A DNA stretch of 64,000 nucleotides, taken from the NCBI GenBank assembly GCA_009379995.1, contig WHSR01000007.1:1-64000 (forward strand), written 5' to 3'. The translations under genes were made by a program, and so were the position numbers. Source of the stretch: Streptosporangiales bacterium. Lineage in GTDB: Bacteria; Actinomycetota; Actinomycetes; Streptosporangiales; WHSR01. The notes beneath the pieces were generated by a model that was not told the DNA's origin, searched no databases, and saw nothing but the letters and a program-made list of their open reading frames with translations. Shown here piece by piece: positions 42,325 to 50,926 of the stretch (position 1 is its first letter; every line of letters starts with the position of its first letter).

Positions 42325-44550
42325 ATGTTTTCCATCAAGGGGGTTGCGCCGTGGCCCATACTGGTAACTACCTGTGGCCGAAGACTGCGGATGGTGAGGA
42401 CGGCGGCATCCGACGTGGCGGTTAAGAGATCGTCCCGGGCTAAGACACCGGCGCCCCCGATGAACGTGTGGTCCACGGCGCCGGAGCCGCCGTCGACAAC
42501 ACTCACGCTCGGCGTCGACCGCTCCGGACGGGTCATCCAGTGTGGCAACGGCACCCTGGGCGTGCTCGGTCGCGCGCCGGACGAGACGCTCGGCACCCAT
42601 CTCGCCGAGCTCTTCGTCGGCTCCGACGACGGGCAGGAGGCCCTTTCGGCCCTGGTGGACGCGGTGCATTCGGAACGTGAGCGCACCGCCATGCTCGTCA
42701 TCGAGGGCAAGGACGGCTCGACCACCGACGCCGTGGTCTCCGTCCAGCCGATGCGGGCAAGCCAGGGAGACCTCGCCGCCCTGGTGGTCATCCGCGTCGC
42801 GATGCTGACCGAGCAGCGATTCCTCGACCCGGCGTTCATGCGCCGGATGCTGCTCGACGAGGCGCTGGTGCGCGTCGGCGCCGCGCTCGACATCGACCAG
42901 ACGGCGCGGGAACTCGTCGACGTAGTCGTTCCGTACTTCTGCAACGCGGCCGGGCTGCTGTTGCTGGAGAGCGTGGTGGGCGAGGACGAACTCCCGACGC
43001 ATCCACCGGACCGGTCGGCGCGGGTCCGGCGTTTGGCGGTAGCGGCCGACGACGGCGACCCGTCCTGGTTCTCCACCTTCCCCACCGGCGAGATCCTCAG
43101 CTACCCGGCCGAGACGCCCTACACGCGATGCATGGAGTCCGGCAAGCCGGTCTCGGTCCGGTTCGACGACTCCACTGCCGCCGCGATGGCGGACTCGTGG
43201 CAGCGCGGGCCGGTCGCGACGTTGCTGGCCGGGGCGTCCATGGTGGTGTTGCCGCTGATCGCCAGGGACACCACGCTCGGCATCATCGTGTGCACCCGCA
43301 AGGAGGGGTACCGGCGGTTCGACGCGTACGACGTCGAGATCGCCACCGAGTTCGCGGCCCGCGCCGCGATCTTCATCGACAACGCGCGGCGCTACAGCCG
43401 GGAACGGACCACGGCGCTCACCCTGCAACGCAGCCTGCTGCCGACCAGCCTGTCCGCGCCGCCGGGCGTCGAGGTCGGTCACCGCTACCTGCCCGGCAGC
43501 CAACTCATCGAGGTCGGCGGGGACTGGTACGAATCCATCTCGCTCCCCGGGGCTCGGGTCGCGCTGATCGTCGGCGACGTGGCCGGCCACGGGGTGCGCG
43601 CCGCGGTCACGATGGGCCAGCTCCGTACCGCGCTGCGCACCCTGGTCAACCTCGAACTGCCGCCGGCCGAGGCTCTGGAGCAGCTCGACGAGCTGATGCA
43701 CGCGCTCGGTCAGCGCGAGCCGCACTTCGCCACCTGCACCTATGCCGTGTACGACGCGGTGAGCGGTGTCTGCGAGGTCGCGTCGGCCGGGCACCCGCCG
43801 CCCCTGCTCGTACGTCCCGATGGCACGGGTGAGCTGCTCGACATCGCTCCTGCCCCTCCCCTCGGCATCGGCGGGGACCCGATCGAGAGCCAGAAGTTCG
43901 CGATCGACGACGGCAGCCTCTTCGTCCTCTACACCGACGGGCTCGTCGAGAGCCGCGACCGCGACATCGAGGACGGGCTTCGACGGCTGCGCCGGGTCTT
44001 CGACTCCGAGTCGACGTCCCGCTCCCTCGAGGACCTCTGCAAGGCCGCGCTCGACGGCGTCTACTCCGAACACCAGCGCGACGACATCGCGCTGATCATC
44101 GCCCGGCTGCGCCGCCTGCCGGCCGACCGCCACGTCTGCGGGACCCTTCCGGCGGAGCCCGCCGAGGTGCCGCGCGCACGCGCGCTCGCCCGCGCGGCAC
44201 TCGAGCGATGGGGGCTGGCCACCCTGTCCGACACGACCGAGCTCCTAGTCTCCGAGCTGGTCACCAACGCGATCCGCTACAGCACCGGGGAGGTCACCGT
44301 CCGGCTGCTGTACGAGCAGAACCTTGTGTGCGAGGTAAGCGACACCTCCCCCGTCGTGCCCGCGCGCCAGCTCATGGAGGACGACGACGAGCACGGCCGT
44401 GGCCTTCAGGTGGTGAGCCGGCTCGCGGCCCGCTGGGGCACCCGGCGGACCCCTCTGGGCAAGATCGTGTGGTGCGAGCAACCGCTCCCCGCACCCAACC
44501 TCCTCGGTCGGGATCTCGCAGAAACTCAGCGGGACGTTTCGGATGCGTAG
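42325..44550 (+). CDS. PAS-GAF-SpoIIE-type PP2C phosphatase with C-terminal anti-sigma kinase-like domain
   Basis: Up to 741 residues. Order: a PAS-like domain (about 60-165), a GAF sensor (about 175-355, including VLPLIARDTTLGIIVCTRKE), a SpoIIE/RsbU PP2C phosphatase with metal aspartates in VGGDWYESI and LIVGDVAGHGVRAAVTMGQL (about 390-430) and DDIALIIARL (about 590), and an RsbW-type ATPase domain (LLVSELVTNAIRYSTGEVTV, HGRGLQVVSRLAARWG). These proteins control anti-anti-sigma phosphorylation in actinobacterial stress signalling. The start is uncertain: ATG 42391 and 42460 are in frame. The last residues run into a sequence related to the 28-bp hairpin arm. Confidence 0.85.
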   Translation: MFSIKGVAPWPILVTTCGRRLRMVRTAASDVAVKRSSRAKTPAPPMNVWSTAPEPPSTTLTLGVDRSGRVIQCGNGTLGVLGRAPDETLGTHLAELFVGSDDGQEALSALVDAVHSERERTAMLVIEGKDGSTTDAVVSVQPMRASQGDLAALVVIRVAMLTEQRFLDPAFMRRMLLDEALVRVGAALDIDQTARELVDVVVPYFCNAAGLLLLESVVGEDELPTHPPDRSARVRRLAVAADDGDPSWFSTFPTGEILSYPAETPYTRCMESGKPVSVRFDDSTAAAMADSWQRGPVATLLAGASMVVLPLIARDTTLGIIVCTRKEGYRRFDAYDVEIATEFAARAAIFIDNARRYSRERTTALTLQRSLLPTSLSAPPGVEVGHRYLPGSQLIEVGGDWYESISLPGARVALIVGDVAGHGVRAAVTMGQLRTALRTLVNLELPPAEALEQLDELMHALGQREPHFATCTYAVYDAVSGVCEVASAGHPPPLLVRPDGTGELLDIAPAPPLGIGGDPIESQKFAIDDGSLFVLYTDGLVESRDRDIEDGLRRLRRVFDSESTSRSLEDLCKAALDGVYSEHQRDDIALIIARLRRLPADRHVCGTLPAEPAEVPRARALARAALERWGLATLSDTTELLVSELVTNAIRYSTGEVTVRLLYEQNLVCEVSDTSPVVPARQLMEDDDEHGRGLQVVSRLAARWGTRRTPLGKIVWCEQPLPAPNLLGRDLAETQRDVSDA
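44506..44530. repeat. Diverged single arm of the 28-bp hairpin element
   Basis: GGTCGGGATCTCGCAGAAAC resembles the arm at 14864 (GGCCGTGATCTTGCAGAAAT) at 16 of 20 positions, and supplies the C-terminal GRDLAET residues of the phosphatase just as the other copy supplies GRDLAEI to the broken aldehyde dehydrogenase. The second arm is absent. Confidence 0.5.
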
Positions 44551-44559
44551 GAGCCGTTA

Positions 44560-44990
44560 GAGAGGGGGCCTGGCCCGTACGGAGGGAGACGTTGTCCAGC
44601 CAGACGGTGCGGTTGTTGGAGCTGCCGCCGACGTGGACCGTTATGACCCCGCGATCCGTGGAGAAGTTGGAGGTGAACCGGTACGGGTAACGTCGCATCG
44701 AGGGACCCAGCGTGATCTCCCTGCTGAGCGTCTTCGTGTACGGCTCGTACTCGTACTGCACGGTCACCCGGACCGTCTTGCTCGCGTTGGCGGAGGCATC
44801 GAATCTCAAGGGGTAAGCGCGCGGTCCACCCCAAGTCGAATGTCGGAGTTCTTCCACCAGTGAGCGGTGGTGCCAGTAAAGGTGCCGTTCTGAACGAACT
44901 CACGCCCGGCTGACTGCGATTGGGCCTGCGCCGTCGTCCGGCTGGGGCTCTTCTTCCTTGGCTTTTTCCTTTCCGGTTCCTTTCCGGTTT
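44560..44990 (-). pseudogene. Remnant of a secreted carbohydrate-binding (CBM4/9-like) protein
   Basis: The minus strand encodes GREFVQNGTFTGTTAHWWKN, the typical opening of a CBM4/9 beta-sandwich, in one frame, and YPLRFDASANASKTVRVTVQ through TVWLDNVSLRTG, its last strands, in another. The middle (about 50 residues) is deleted and the frame shifts at about 44820. No catalytic domain remains. A Lys/Ser/Thr-rich stretch upstream may be the linker or signal region of the lost enzyme. Confidence 0.65.
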
Positions 44991-45143
44991 TGTGGCCGCT
45001 TTCTCGACCGTTCGGCCGTAGGACGGCGCCGTGAGGCGCGGGCCGTAACACGACACGGAAACTAGGCAGAGACAAACGCGCGATACGCGTGGGTGAACCT
45101 CGCCGTGTCGCCGCCCCGGAGTGCCCCTGCTGGCGGCCGGCCC

Positions 45144-45720
45144 TTACAGGGCACGCAGGGAGTCGAGCAGCAGGTCGAGATCGCCGTGGTTCTTGTGGCT
45201 GTTGGGAATCGCTACGTAGAGGAAACCTGGGCGCTGCCCGGCTCCCCGGTCGACCACCGCGAAGGCGACAGCGTCCCTGGTGAAATTCCACCCCTCCCGC
45301 TCGGCCCGCGGATAGCGCAGCTCGAACCGTACGAGCCAGCCGGGCGGGTCGACCAGCCCCGCTCCCGAATCCAGTCGCCGCCGTGCATCTTCCACTTGCC
45401 GCCGAGCTCAGCGTACGACAGCCCTGCCGCGTCATCGCGCATGGTGCCTACCACCGGGGAAACACGCCCCCGGGGACGTGCGGGCGAGTCGGACGGCTCG
45501 GGCGGGGCAGGCGTGGAAGTGGCCGGCGCGGCCACCCGACCTGGATCGGCCTGCGGCGCCGACGCCGAGCCGTCGCGAGCTCCCCTGGTCAGCGTGGTGG
45601 CCAGGACAAGCGCGACCGCCCCGGGAGACGACGACCGCAGCCGCGGCCAGAAGGGGCCGCCCGCCGTGCCCGGTCGTAGGCGTTCTGGAGCTCCTCGAAG
45701 TCGCCGCCGCACCTGCGGGG
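45144..45720 (-). pseudogene. Remnant of an actinobacterial membrane-anchored protein
   Basis: Two frames hold parts of one protein: a hydrophobic anchor followed by a Pro/Ala/Ser linker and GTMRDDAAGLSYAELGGKWK, then, in the next frame, PPGWLVRFELRYPRAEREGW, FTRDAVAFAVVDRGAGQRPG and FLYVAIPNSHKNHGDLDLLL to the stop at 45144. This matches a common actinobacterial anchored protein of unknown function, but about 60 residues between the two blocks are missing and the frame is shifted. Confidence 0.6.
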
Positions 45721-45739
45721 AATCACCTCGATCAAGTCG

Positions 45740-45920
45740 CGAGGAGGAAGCGAGCGCCCAGCTCAAAGCCGGGGACTTGGTCTTCCGCAGCGGCCTGGGC
45801 CACGTCATGCTCTACGCCGGCAACGGCCGCATCATCCACTCCCCAACTCCGGCTCCACCGTGCGCAACGACCCCCTCCCGCCGCATGGCCAGGTGAACGG
45901 GTACGTCTCGGTCCTCTGAC
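45740..45920 (+). pseudogene. C-terminal fragment of an NlpC/P60 cell-wall peptidase
   Basis: The plus strand reads LKAGDLVFRSGLGHVMLYAG and NGRIIHSP in one frame, the catalytic-His half of an NlpC/P60 endopeptidase, and continues after a one-base shift as NSGSTVRNDPLPPHGQVNGY and VSVL to a TGA at 45920. The catalytic Cys half is missing. It overlaps debris of the membrane-protein remnant on the other strand. Confidence 0.65.
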
Positions 45921-46017
45921 GGTTCCCCTTCACCCCGCCGGCATTGCAGAATGTATCCAATCTGCCTCTCCCAAGCGGAGCACGGCCAAGCGGGCACGAC
46001 GAAGGGAGACGGGTCGA

Positions 46018-48162
46018 GTGCCGGGGTTGGAGGCCTTCTTCGAGCCCGATGCCGTAGCACTGGTGGGGGCCTCGGACCGGGACGGGCTGCTCGGCCGGCC
46101 GCTGCGGTACCTGACCGAGTTCGGGTACGCCGGCACCGTCTACCCGGTGAACCCCCGCTACACCGAGATGCGGGGGCTGCCCTGCTTCCGCTCCGTCACG
46201 GCGCTTCCGGGCCCGGTCGACCTGGCGGTACTGCAGATCCCCGCCGCGAAGGTGGTCGACACGGTGGCCGAGTGCGGGGAGGCCGGCATCCGGGCGGTGA
46301 TCGTCCTGGCCTCGGGCTTCGCCGAGATCGGCCATGAGGGACGCCGCCTGCAGGACCGGCTCCAGCAGGCCGCCAGGTCGGCCGGCGTGCGGGTCCTCGG
46401 CCCGAACTGTCAGGGGATCCTGTACGCGCCCCGCCGGCTGGCGGCGACCTTCACCGCCGGAGCCGACGGTGGGTTCGCGCCCTCGACCGGGCTCGCCTAC
46501 GTGGGACAGAGCGGCGCCATCGGAGGCTCGGTGCTGGACCTCGCCCGGGAGCGGCGGCAGCCGCTGGCGGCCTGGGTCAGCACCGGCAACCAGGTGGACG
46601 TGGACCTGGTGGAGGCGGCCTCGCACCTGCTGCACGACGACCGCGTGGACGTCTGCATGTGCTACCTCGAGGAGGTAGGGGACGGCCCCGGCTGCGAGGC
46701 GCTGGCCCGGCTGGCGGCCGAGCTCGACAAGAGGCTCGTCGTGCTCCGGGCGGGTTCGTCGGAGGCGGGCCGGCGCGCCGTCGCCTCGCACACCGGCGCC
46801 ATGGTGCGTCCCAGCATGGCCTTCGAGCTGGTGTCGAGGCGATGGGGCGCCGTCGTGGTCGACGACGTCGACGAGCTGCTCGACACCGCGATCGCCCTCC
46901 GTGGACGACGGTCCCTCGGCCCCTCCTTCTACGGCAGGGGGCGCGTCGGCGTGGTGACGACCTCGGGGGGCGCCGGGATCCTCCTCACCGACCACTGCGC
47001 GCGCCAGGGGCTCGGCGTACCCGACCTCGGCGACGGCACCCGGGTGCGGCTGGCCCCGCTGGTGCCCGAGTTCGGGTCGGTGGCGAACCCGGTGGACGTG
47101 ACGGCCCAGCTGTTCAACCGGAACGACCAGGGCTTCGGCGACATCTGCGAGATCGTCGCCGCTGACCAGGACGTGGACGTCGTCGGCGCGGTGGTCACCA
47201 TGGTGACCGGCGAGGCGGCGGATCGGCTGGCGGCCGACCTGACCAGCACCGCGGCACGGCTGGCCAAACCGCTGGCGGTGGCCTGGCTCGCCAGCGAGGA
47301 GCAGACCCGCAACCCCAAGGCCATCCTGCGGGCCGGCGGCCTGAACGTCTTCGGGTCGGTCGGCGCCCTGGCCCGCTCGATCCGCCGGCTGGCCGAGGCG
47401 GGGCCGCAACCCACCCCGGTCTCCCCTACCGCCGAACGGCCCGGTCCGGCCCGCTTCGACAGGGGCAAGCTGCTCGGGCTGCTCGGCCGGGAGGTGGTGA
47501 CCGAGGCCGACGGCGTCGCGTTCCTCGACGAGCTCGGCGTCCGGCATCCCCGTAGCTTGGTGGCGAGGAACGCCGACGAGGCCGCAGCCGCCGCCGAGTC
47601 ACTCGGCGGACCCCTCGCGCTCAAGGTTTCCTCACCCGACGTGCTGCACAAGACCGACGTCGGAGGGGTCCGCCTCGACGTGGCCGCCGCCGACGCCGGC
47701 CGGGTGTACGGCGAGCTCGTCGCGGCAGCCGGCCGGGCGGCAGCCGGCCGGCGGGCCGGCGGGCCGGTGTCCACGATCCTCGTACAGGCGATGGCCCCGG
47801 CCGGCACCGAGCTGATCGTCGGGGTTACCGCCGAGGACGGCTTCCCCCCGGTGCTGACCGTCGGCATCGGCGGCACGGCGGCCGAGCTGTACGGCGACGT
47901 GGCCTCGGCGCTCGCCCCCGTCGACCCCGAGGAGGCGCGGGCGATGCTGCGGCGGCTGCGCGGCTGGCCGCTGCTCGCCGGCCACCGGGGACGCCCGCCA
48001 CGGGATGTCGAGGCGGCCGTCGCCGTGATAGTGGCCGTCGGCGAGGCGGCCGCCGTGCTCGCCGACGACCTGCTCGAGCTGGAGATCAACCCGCTGATCG
48101 CTGGGCCCGCGGGCGAGGGGGCCATGGCAGTTGATCTCCTGGTCCGTACGATCCGTACGTGA
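46018..48162 (+). CDS. NDP-forming acyl-CoA synthetase (acetate--CoA ligase family), fused subunits
   Basis: A 714-residue enzyme with the same plan as the protein at 1247-3343: CoA-binding domain (VALVGASDRDGLLGRPLRYL), an intact GPNCQG motif at about 129, AYVGQSGAIGGSVLDLARER, the phosphohistidine at about His258 (SHTGAM), and a C-terminal ATP-grasp domain from about 485 (LALKVSSPDVLHKTDVGGVR). It activates a carboxylic acid to its CoA thioester. GTG 46018 follows AAGGGAGAC. It is coupled to an enoyl-CoA hydratase and lies at the edge of the steroid cluster, so the substrate may be a steroid-derived acid, but no KstR box was found before it. Confidence 0.88.
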   Translation: MPGLEAFFEPDAVALVGASDRDGLLGRPLRYLTEFGYAGTVYPVNPRYTEMRGLPCFRSVTALPGPVDLAVLQIPAAKVVDTVAECGEAGIRAVIVLASGFAEIGHEGRRLQDRLQQAARSAGVRVLGPNCQGILYAPRRLAATFTAGADGGFAPSTGLAYVGQSGAIGGSVLDLARERRQPLAAWVSTGNQVDVDLVEAASHLLHDDRVDVCMCYLEEVGDGPGCEALARLAAELDKRLVVLRAGSSEAGRRAVASHTGAMVRPSMAFELVSRRWGAVVVDDVDELLDTAIALRGRRSLGPSFYGRGRVGVVTTSGGAGILLTDHCARQGLGVPDLGDGTRVRLAPLVPEFGSVANPVDVTAQLFNRNDQGFGDICEIVAADQDVDVVGAVVTMVTGEAADRLAADLTSTAARLAKPLAVAWLASEEQTRNPKAILRAGGLNVFGSVGALARSIRRLAEAGPQPTPVSPTAERPGPARFDRGKLLGLLGREVVTEADGVAFLDELGVRHPRSLVARNADEAAAAAESLGGPLALKVSSPDVLHKTDVGGVRLDVAAADAGRVYGELVAAAGRAAAGRRAGGPVSTILVQAMAPAGTELIVGVTAEDGFPPVLTVGIGGTAAELYGDVASALAPVDPEEARAMLRRLRGWPLLAGHRGRPPRDVEAAVAVIVAVGEAAAVLADDLLELEINPLIAGPAGEGAMAVDLLVRTIRT

Positions 48163-48194
48163 ACGGCTCACCCGACCCGAAAGGTGTGCGACGC

Positions 48195-48932
48195 ATGGGT
48201 GACATCCATCTCGACCGCGAGGCGGGCGTGGCGGTGATCACGGTCGACTCCCCCGAGGTCCGCAACGCGCTGACCCCGGACATGGGGAACGCGCTCGCGG
48301 CCGTCTGCCAGGAGATCGACGGCGATCCGGAGATCGGCGCGGCAGTGGTCCGGGGGGCGGAGGGAACCTTCTGCTCCGGCGCCGACCGGCGATCCTGGGA
48401 TCTCCAGGCCGACCAGTCCGAGGACAGGATCTTCCGCGAGCGCGGCGCGGTGTACTCGGCATTCGTACGGGTCGGGCAGCTGCGGGTGCCTACGGTCGCC
48501 GCGGTGCGGGGCTCGGTCGTGGGCGCCGGGCTCAACCTGATGTTGGCGACGGACCTGCGCATCGTCGCCGAGGACACCCGGATCCTCGCCGGCTTCCTGC
48601 GTATCGGCATACACCCGGGCGGCGGCTTCTTCACCCTGGCCGGTCGCCTGGCCGGCCGCGAGGCGACGGCGGCGCTCGGGCTGTTCAGCGAGGAGATCGA
48701 CGGGCGACGCGCCGCCGAGGTGGGCGTGGCCTGGCAGGCGTTGCCGGACGCCGAGGTCGAGCCGAGGGCGCTGGAGCTCGCCCGGGTCGCTGCCAAGGAC
48801 CCGGAGCTGGCCCGCCTCGCGGTGCGCTCGTTCCGCGAGGAACTCGGCCCCCCGCCGGTGCCCTGGCCGGTCGCCCTGGAGTACGAGCGGGCGACGCAGA
48901 TGTGGTCGCAGCGCCGGCGAGCCGCCCCGTAG
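48195..48932 (+). CDS. Enoyl-CoA hydratase/isomerase (crotonase family)
   Basis: A 245-residue crotonase-fold protein: DREAGVAVITVDSPEVRNAL, the first oxyanion-hole block AEGTFCSGADRRSWDLQADQ (about 57-76), the second in VAAVRGSVVGAGLNLMLATD (about 98-117) and GIHPGGGFFTLAGRLAGREA. In the usual position of the second catalytic Glu the sequence has FTLAG; the first is not obvious either, so hydratase activity is not certain and another crotonase reaction is possible. ATG 48195 fits the family start; GTG 48159 overlaps the synthetase stop and is an alternative. It is convergent with kstR. Confidence 0.82.
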   Translation: MGDIHLDREAGVAVITVDSPEVRNALTPDMGNALAAVCQEIDGDPEIGAAVVRGAEGTFCSGADRRSWDLQADQSEDRIFRERGAVYSAFVRVGQLRVPTVAAVRGSVVGAGLNLMLATDLRIVAEDTRILAGFLRIGIHPGGGFFTLAGRLAGREATAALGLFSEEIDGRRAAEVGVAWQALPDAEVEPRALELARVAAKDPELARLAVRSFREELGPPPVPWPVALEYERATQMWSQRRRAAP

Positions 48933-48963
48933 GCCTCCTCCGCCGTCCCCCTTGGGACGAGGG

Positions 48964-49629
48964 TTACTGCCGGCCGAGGAGCAGGCGCACGGTGAGCTCG
49001 AGACGATTCGCGACGTCGGTCGCGGAGGCTCGCCCGGTTACCCACGCCACCAGGTTGGACAGCCACACGTCGCTGATCACCCGGGCAATGGCGAGCTGTT
49101 CCTCGGTGGGCTCGCCGCCGTTCATCGCCTTGGCGAACATCCGGTCCGTCAACCGGCCGACGGTGTCCACCTCGGCGGCGGCGGAGGCGTCGGCGAACAT
49201 GAACGCCCGGGTCATCGCCTCGGTGAGCCGCGGGTCGCGCTGCAGCGCCCTGGTGCTCCGCCGGAGCACGTACAGCACCCGCTCGTATGGTGTGTCACCG
49301 GGGATGCTCATCCGCTCCAGCCTGTCCTGCGACCGTTCGAACTCCCGGACCAGGCTGGCTACCAACAGATGGATCTTGGAGGGGAAGTACCTGTACAGCG
49401 TCCCGAGTGCGACGTCCGCCCGCTCGGCCACGGCGCGCATCTGTACGGCGTCGTAGCCGCCCTTCGATGCCAGCGCGATGGTCGCGTCGAGGATCCGCTT
49501 ACGGCGATCACGCTGGGCGGCGGAGCCGAGCTCGTTCTCGGTCAGCACACCCATCGCGCCGACGCCGGGCGCACCGCTGTGTGGCGTCGCGCTCATCGAC
49601 ATGGTCCCCTCGTTGTCGTCTGTGGGCAT
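48964..49629 (-). CDS. kstR: KstR, TetR-family repressor of steroid catabolism
   Basis: Up to 221 residues, very like mycobacterial KstR: ENELGSAAQRDRRKRILDAT, IALASKGGYDAVQMRAVAER, ADVALGTLYRYFPSKIHLLV, LTEAMTRAFMFADASAAAEV, EPTEEQLAIARVISDVWLSN and LVAWVTGRASATDVANRLEL. KstR represses the cholesterol regulon and is released by a steroid-CoA intermediate. Starts at 49629, 49602 (behind GAGGGG) and 49554 (matching the mycobacterial start) are all in frame; the longest is given. It is divergent from chsE1, with KstR boxes at 49651 and 49740 in the gap, so it controls itself and the igr-type operon. Confidence 0.93.
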   Translation of the reverse strand: MPTDDNEGTMSMSATPHSGAPGVGAMGVLTENELGSAAQRDRRKRILDATIALASKGGYDAVQMRAVAERADVALGTLYRYFPSKIHLLVASLVREFERSQDRLERMSIPGDTPYERVLYVLRRSTRALQRDPRLTEAMTRAFMFADASAAAEVDTVGRLTDRMFAKAMNGGEPTEEQLAIARVISDVWLSNLVAWVTGRASATDVANRLELTVRLLLGRQ

Positions 49630-49650
49630 CTCCCCCCTCTTGCGGAGGGC

Positions 49651-49664
49651 TGGAACGTGTTACT
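49651..49664. promoter_or_regulatory. KstR box (kstR promoter side)
   Basis: TGGAACGTGTTACT matches TNNAACNNGTTNNA at all but the last position. It lies 22 bases before the longest kstR start, suggesting autoregulation. Confidence 0.65.
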
Positions 49665-49739
49665 TGAAGGATATCGAACCGCCGATCCTTCCCGTGCAAC
49701 TGGCGGTGGGTTGCGGCCGAGTAGCGCCGTAGATGAGAC

Positions 49740-49753
49740 TAGAACGCGTTTCA
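49740..49753. promoter_or_regulatory. KstR box (chsE1 promoter side)
   Basis: TAGAACGCGTTTCA is a full match to the KstR consensus TNNAACNNGTTNNA, 36 bases before the chsE1 start. Confidence 0.85.
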
Positions 49754-49789
49754 ATATCACCCGACGGCGCGCGCGGCACGGGAGCGTGT

Positions 49790-50926
49790 GTGGACTTCAC
49801 CCTCGACGAGACCCAGGGGGCGGTGGCGGGCCTCGCGGCGGAGGTGCTCCGGCGTGAGGTCGACTACGGGCGCGCCGAACGGTCCCTGGCCGGCGGGCCC
49901 GGGTACGACGAGACGCTGTGGAAGGCCATGGCGCACGCCGGCCTGCTCGCCCTCGCGGTGCCCGAGGACTTGGGCGGCGAGGGACTCGGCGTGCTGGAGA
50001 CCGCCCTGGTGCTGGCGGAGGTGGGCCGGCATGCCGCCGCGGTCCCGGCGCTGGCGACGCTCGGCCTGGGGGTGCTGCCGCTGAGCCGGCTGGGCACCGG
50101 CGAGCAGCGCGGCGAACTGCTGCCGCCGGTCGTCGAGGGAGACGCGGTGCTCACCGCCGCGCTGAACGAGCCCTCGTCACCGCTGTCCGCGACGCCGGCC
50201 ACCACCGCGCGTGAGGCCGACGGCGGGTACCTGGTCGGCGGCGTGAAGGTCGGGGTCCCGTACGCGACGAGCGCCCACCGCATCCTGGTGCCGGCGATGG
50301 TGGAGCCATCCGGGACCGGCGTGCTGCTGGTCGACCCGAAGGCGGCGGGCGTCGACCTGCGTCGTACCCCGACGTCGAGCGGCGCGCCGGAGTACCGCAT
50401 CCGGCTGGACGACGCGTGGGTGCCGGCCGCCGACCTGCTCGGCGGCGACACCACCGGCGCGGTCGCCGCCGGGCTGCGCCGCCTCGCGGTGGCCGGCGGG
50501 TGCGCGGTGGCCGACGGCGCGCTCGACGGCGCCCTCGCGCTGACCGCGGCGCACGTGCGTACCCGCGAGCAGTTCGGCCGGCCCCTCGCGGCGTTCCAGG
50601 CGGTCGCCCAGCAGGTCGCCGACGTCTACGTGACCGCGCGCACCCTGCACCTGGCGGCATGGTCGGCGTGCTGGCGGCTTGCGGCCGGGCGGGACACGGA
50701 CGGCGACCTGGACGTCGCCGCGCTCTGGGCGGCGGAGCAGGCCACGTCCGCCCTGCACACCTGCCACCACCTGCACGGTGGGCTCGGCATGGACGCGAGC
50801 TACCCGCTGCACCGCCACTACTCCTTGGTGAAGGACCTCGCCCGGTTCCTCGGCGGTGTCGAGGCGAGCCTGGACCGGCTCGGCGAGTGGACCGCTAAAG
50901 GGAGCATCGGGTGTTCATCGAGCTGA
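49790..50926 (+). CDS. chsE1: ChsE1 (FadE28-type) acyl-CoA dehydrogenase subunit
   Basis: A 378-residue acyl-CoA dehydrogenase of the FadE28 type. In the igr pathway ChsE1 and ChsE2 form an alpha2beta2 enzyme that dehydrogenates the three-carbon 2'-propanoyl-CoA side chain of a steroid, with FAD bound between unlike subunits. Matching blocks are FTLDETQGAVAGLAAEVLRR, AALNEPSSPLS, RTPTSSGAPEYRI, LALTAAHVRTREQFGRPLAA, CHHLHGGLGMDASYPLHRHY and SLVKDLARFLGG. GTG 49790 begins at the family start (VDFTLDE). It overlaps chsE2 by 16 bases and heads the KstR-controlled operon. Confidence 0.9.
   Translation: MDFTLDETQGAVAGLAAEVLRREVDYGRAERSLAGGPGYDETLWKAMAHAGLLALAVPEDLGGEGLGVLETALVLAEVGRHAAAVPALATLGLGVLPLSRLGTGEQRGELLPPVVEGDAVLTAALNEPSSPLSATPATTAREADGGYLVGGVKVGVPYATSAHRILVPAMVEPSGTGVLLVDPKAAGVDLRRTPTSSGAPEYRIRLDDAWVPAADLLGGDTTGAVAAGLRRLAVAGGCAVADGALDGALALTAAHVRTREQFGRPLAAFQAVAQQVADVYVTARTLHLAAWSACWRLAAGRDTDGDLDVAALWAAEQATSALHTCHHLHGGLGMDASYPLHRHYSLVKDLARFLGGVEASLDRLGEWTAKGSIGCSSS

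Noticed and set aside
42304..44133. Long minus-strand frame opposite the PP2C phosphatase
   Set aside because: The plus strand encodes clear PAS, GAF, SpoIIE and ATPase motifs; the antisense frame is a by-product of GC-rich third positions.
45832..47547. Long minus-strand frame opposite the acyl-CoA synthetase at 46018
   Set aside because: No domain is recognisable and the plus strand has complete family motifs.
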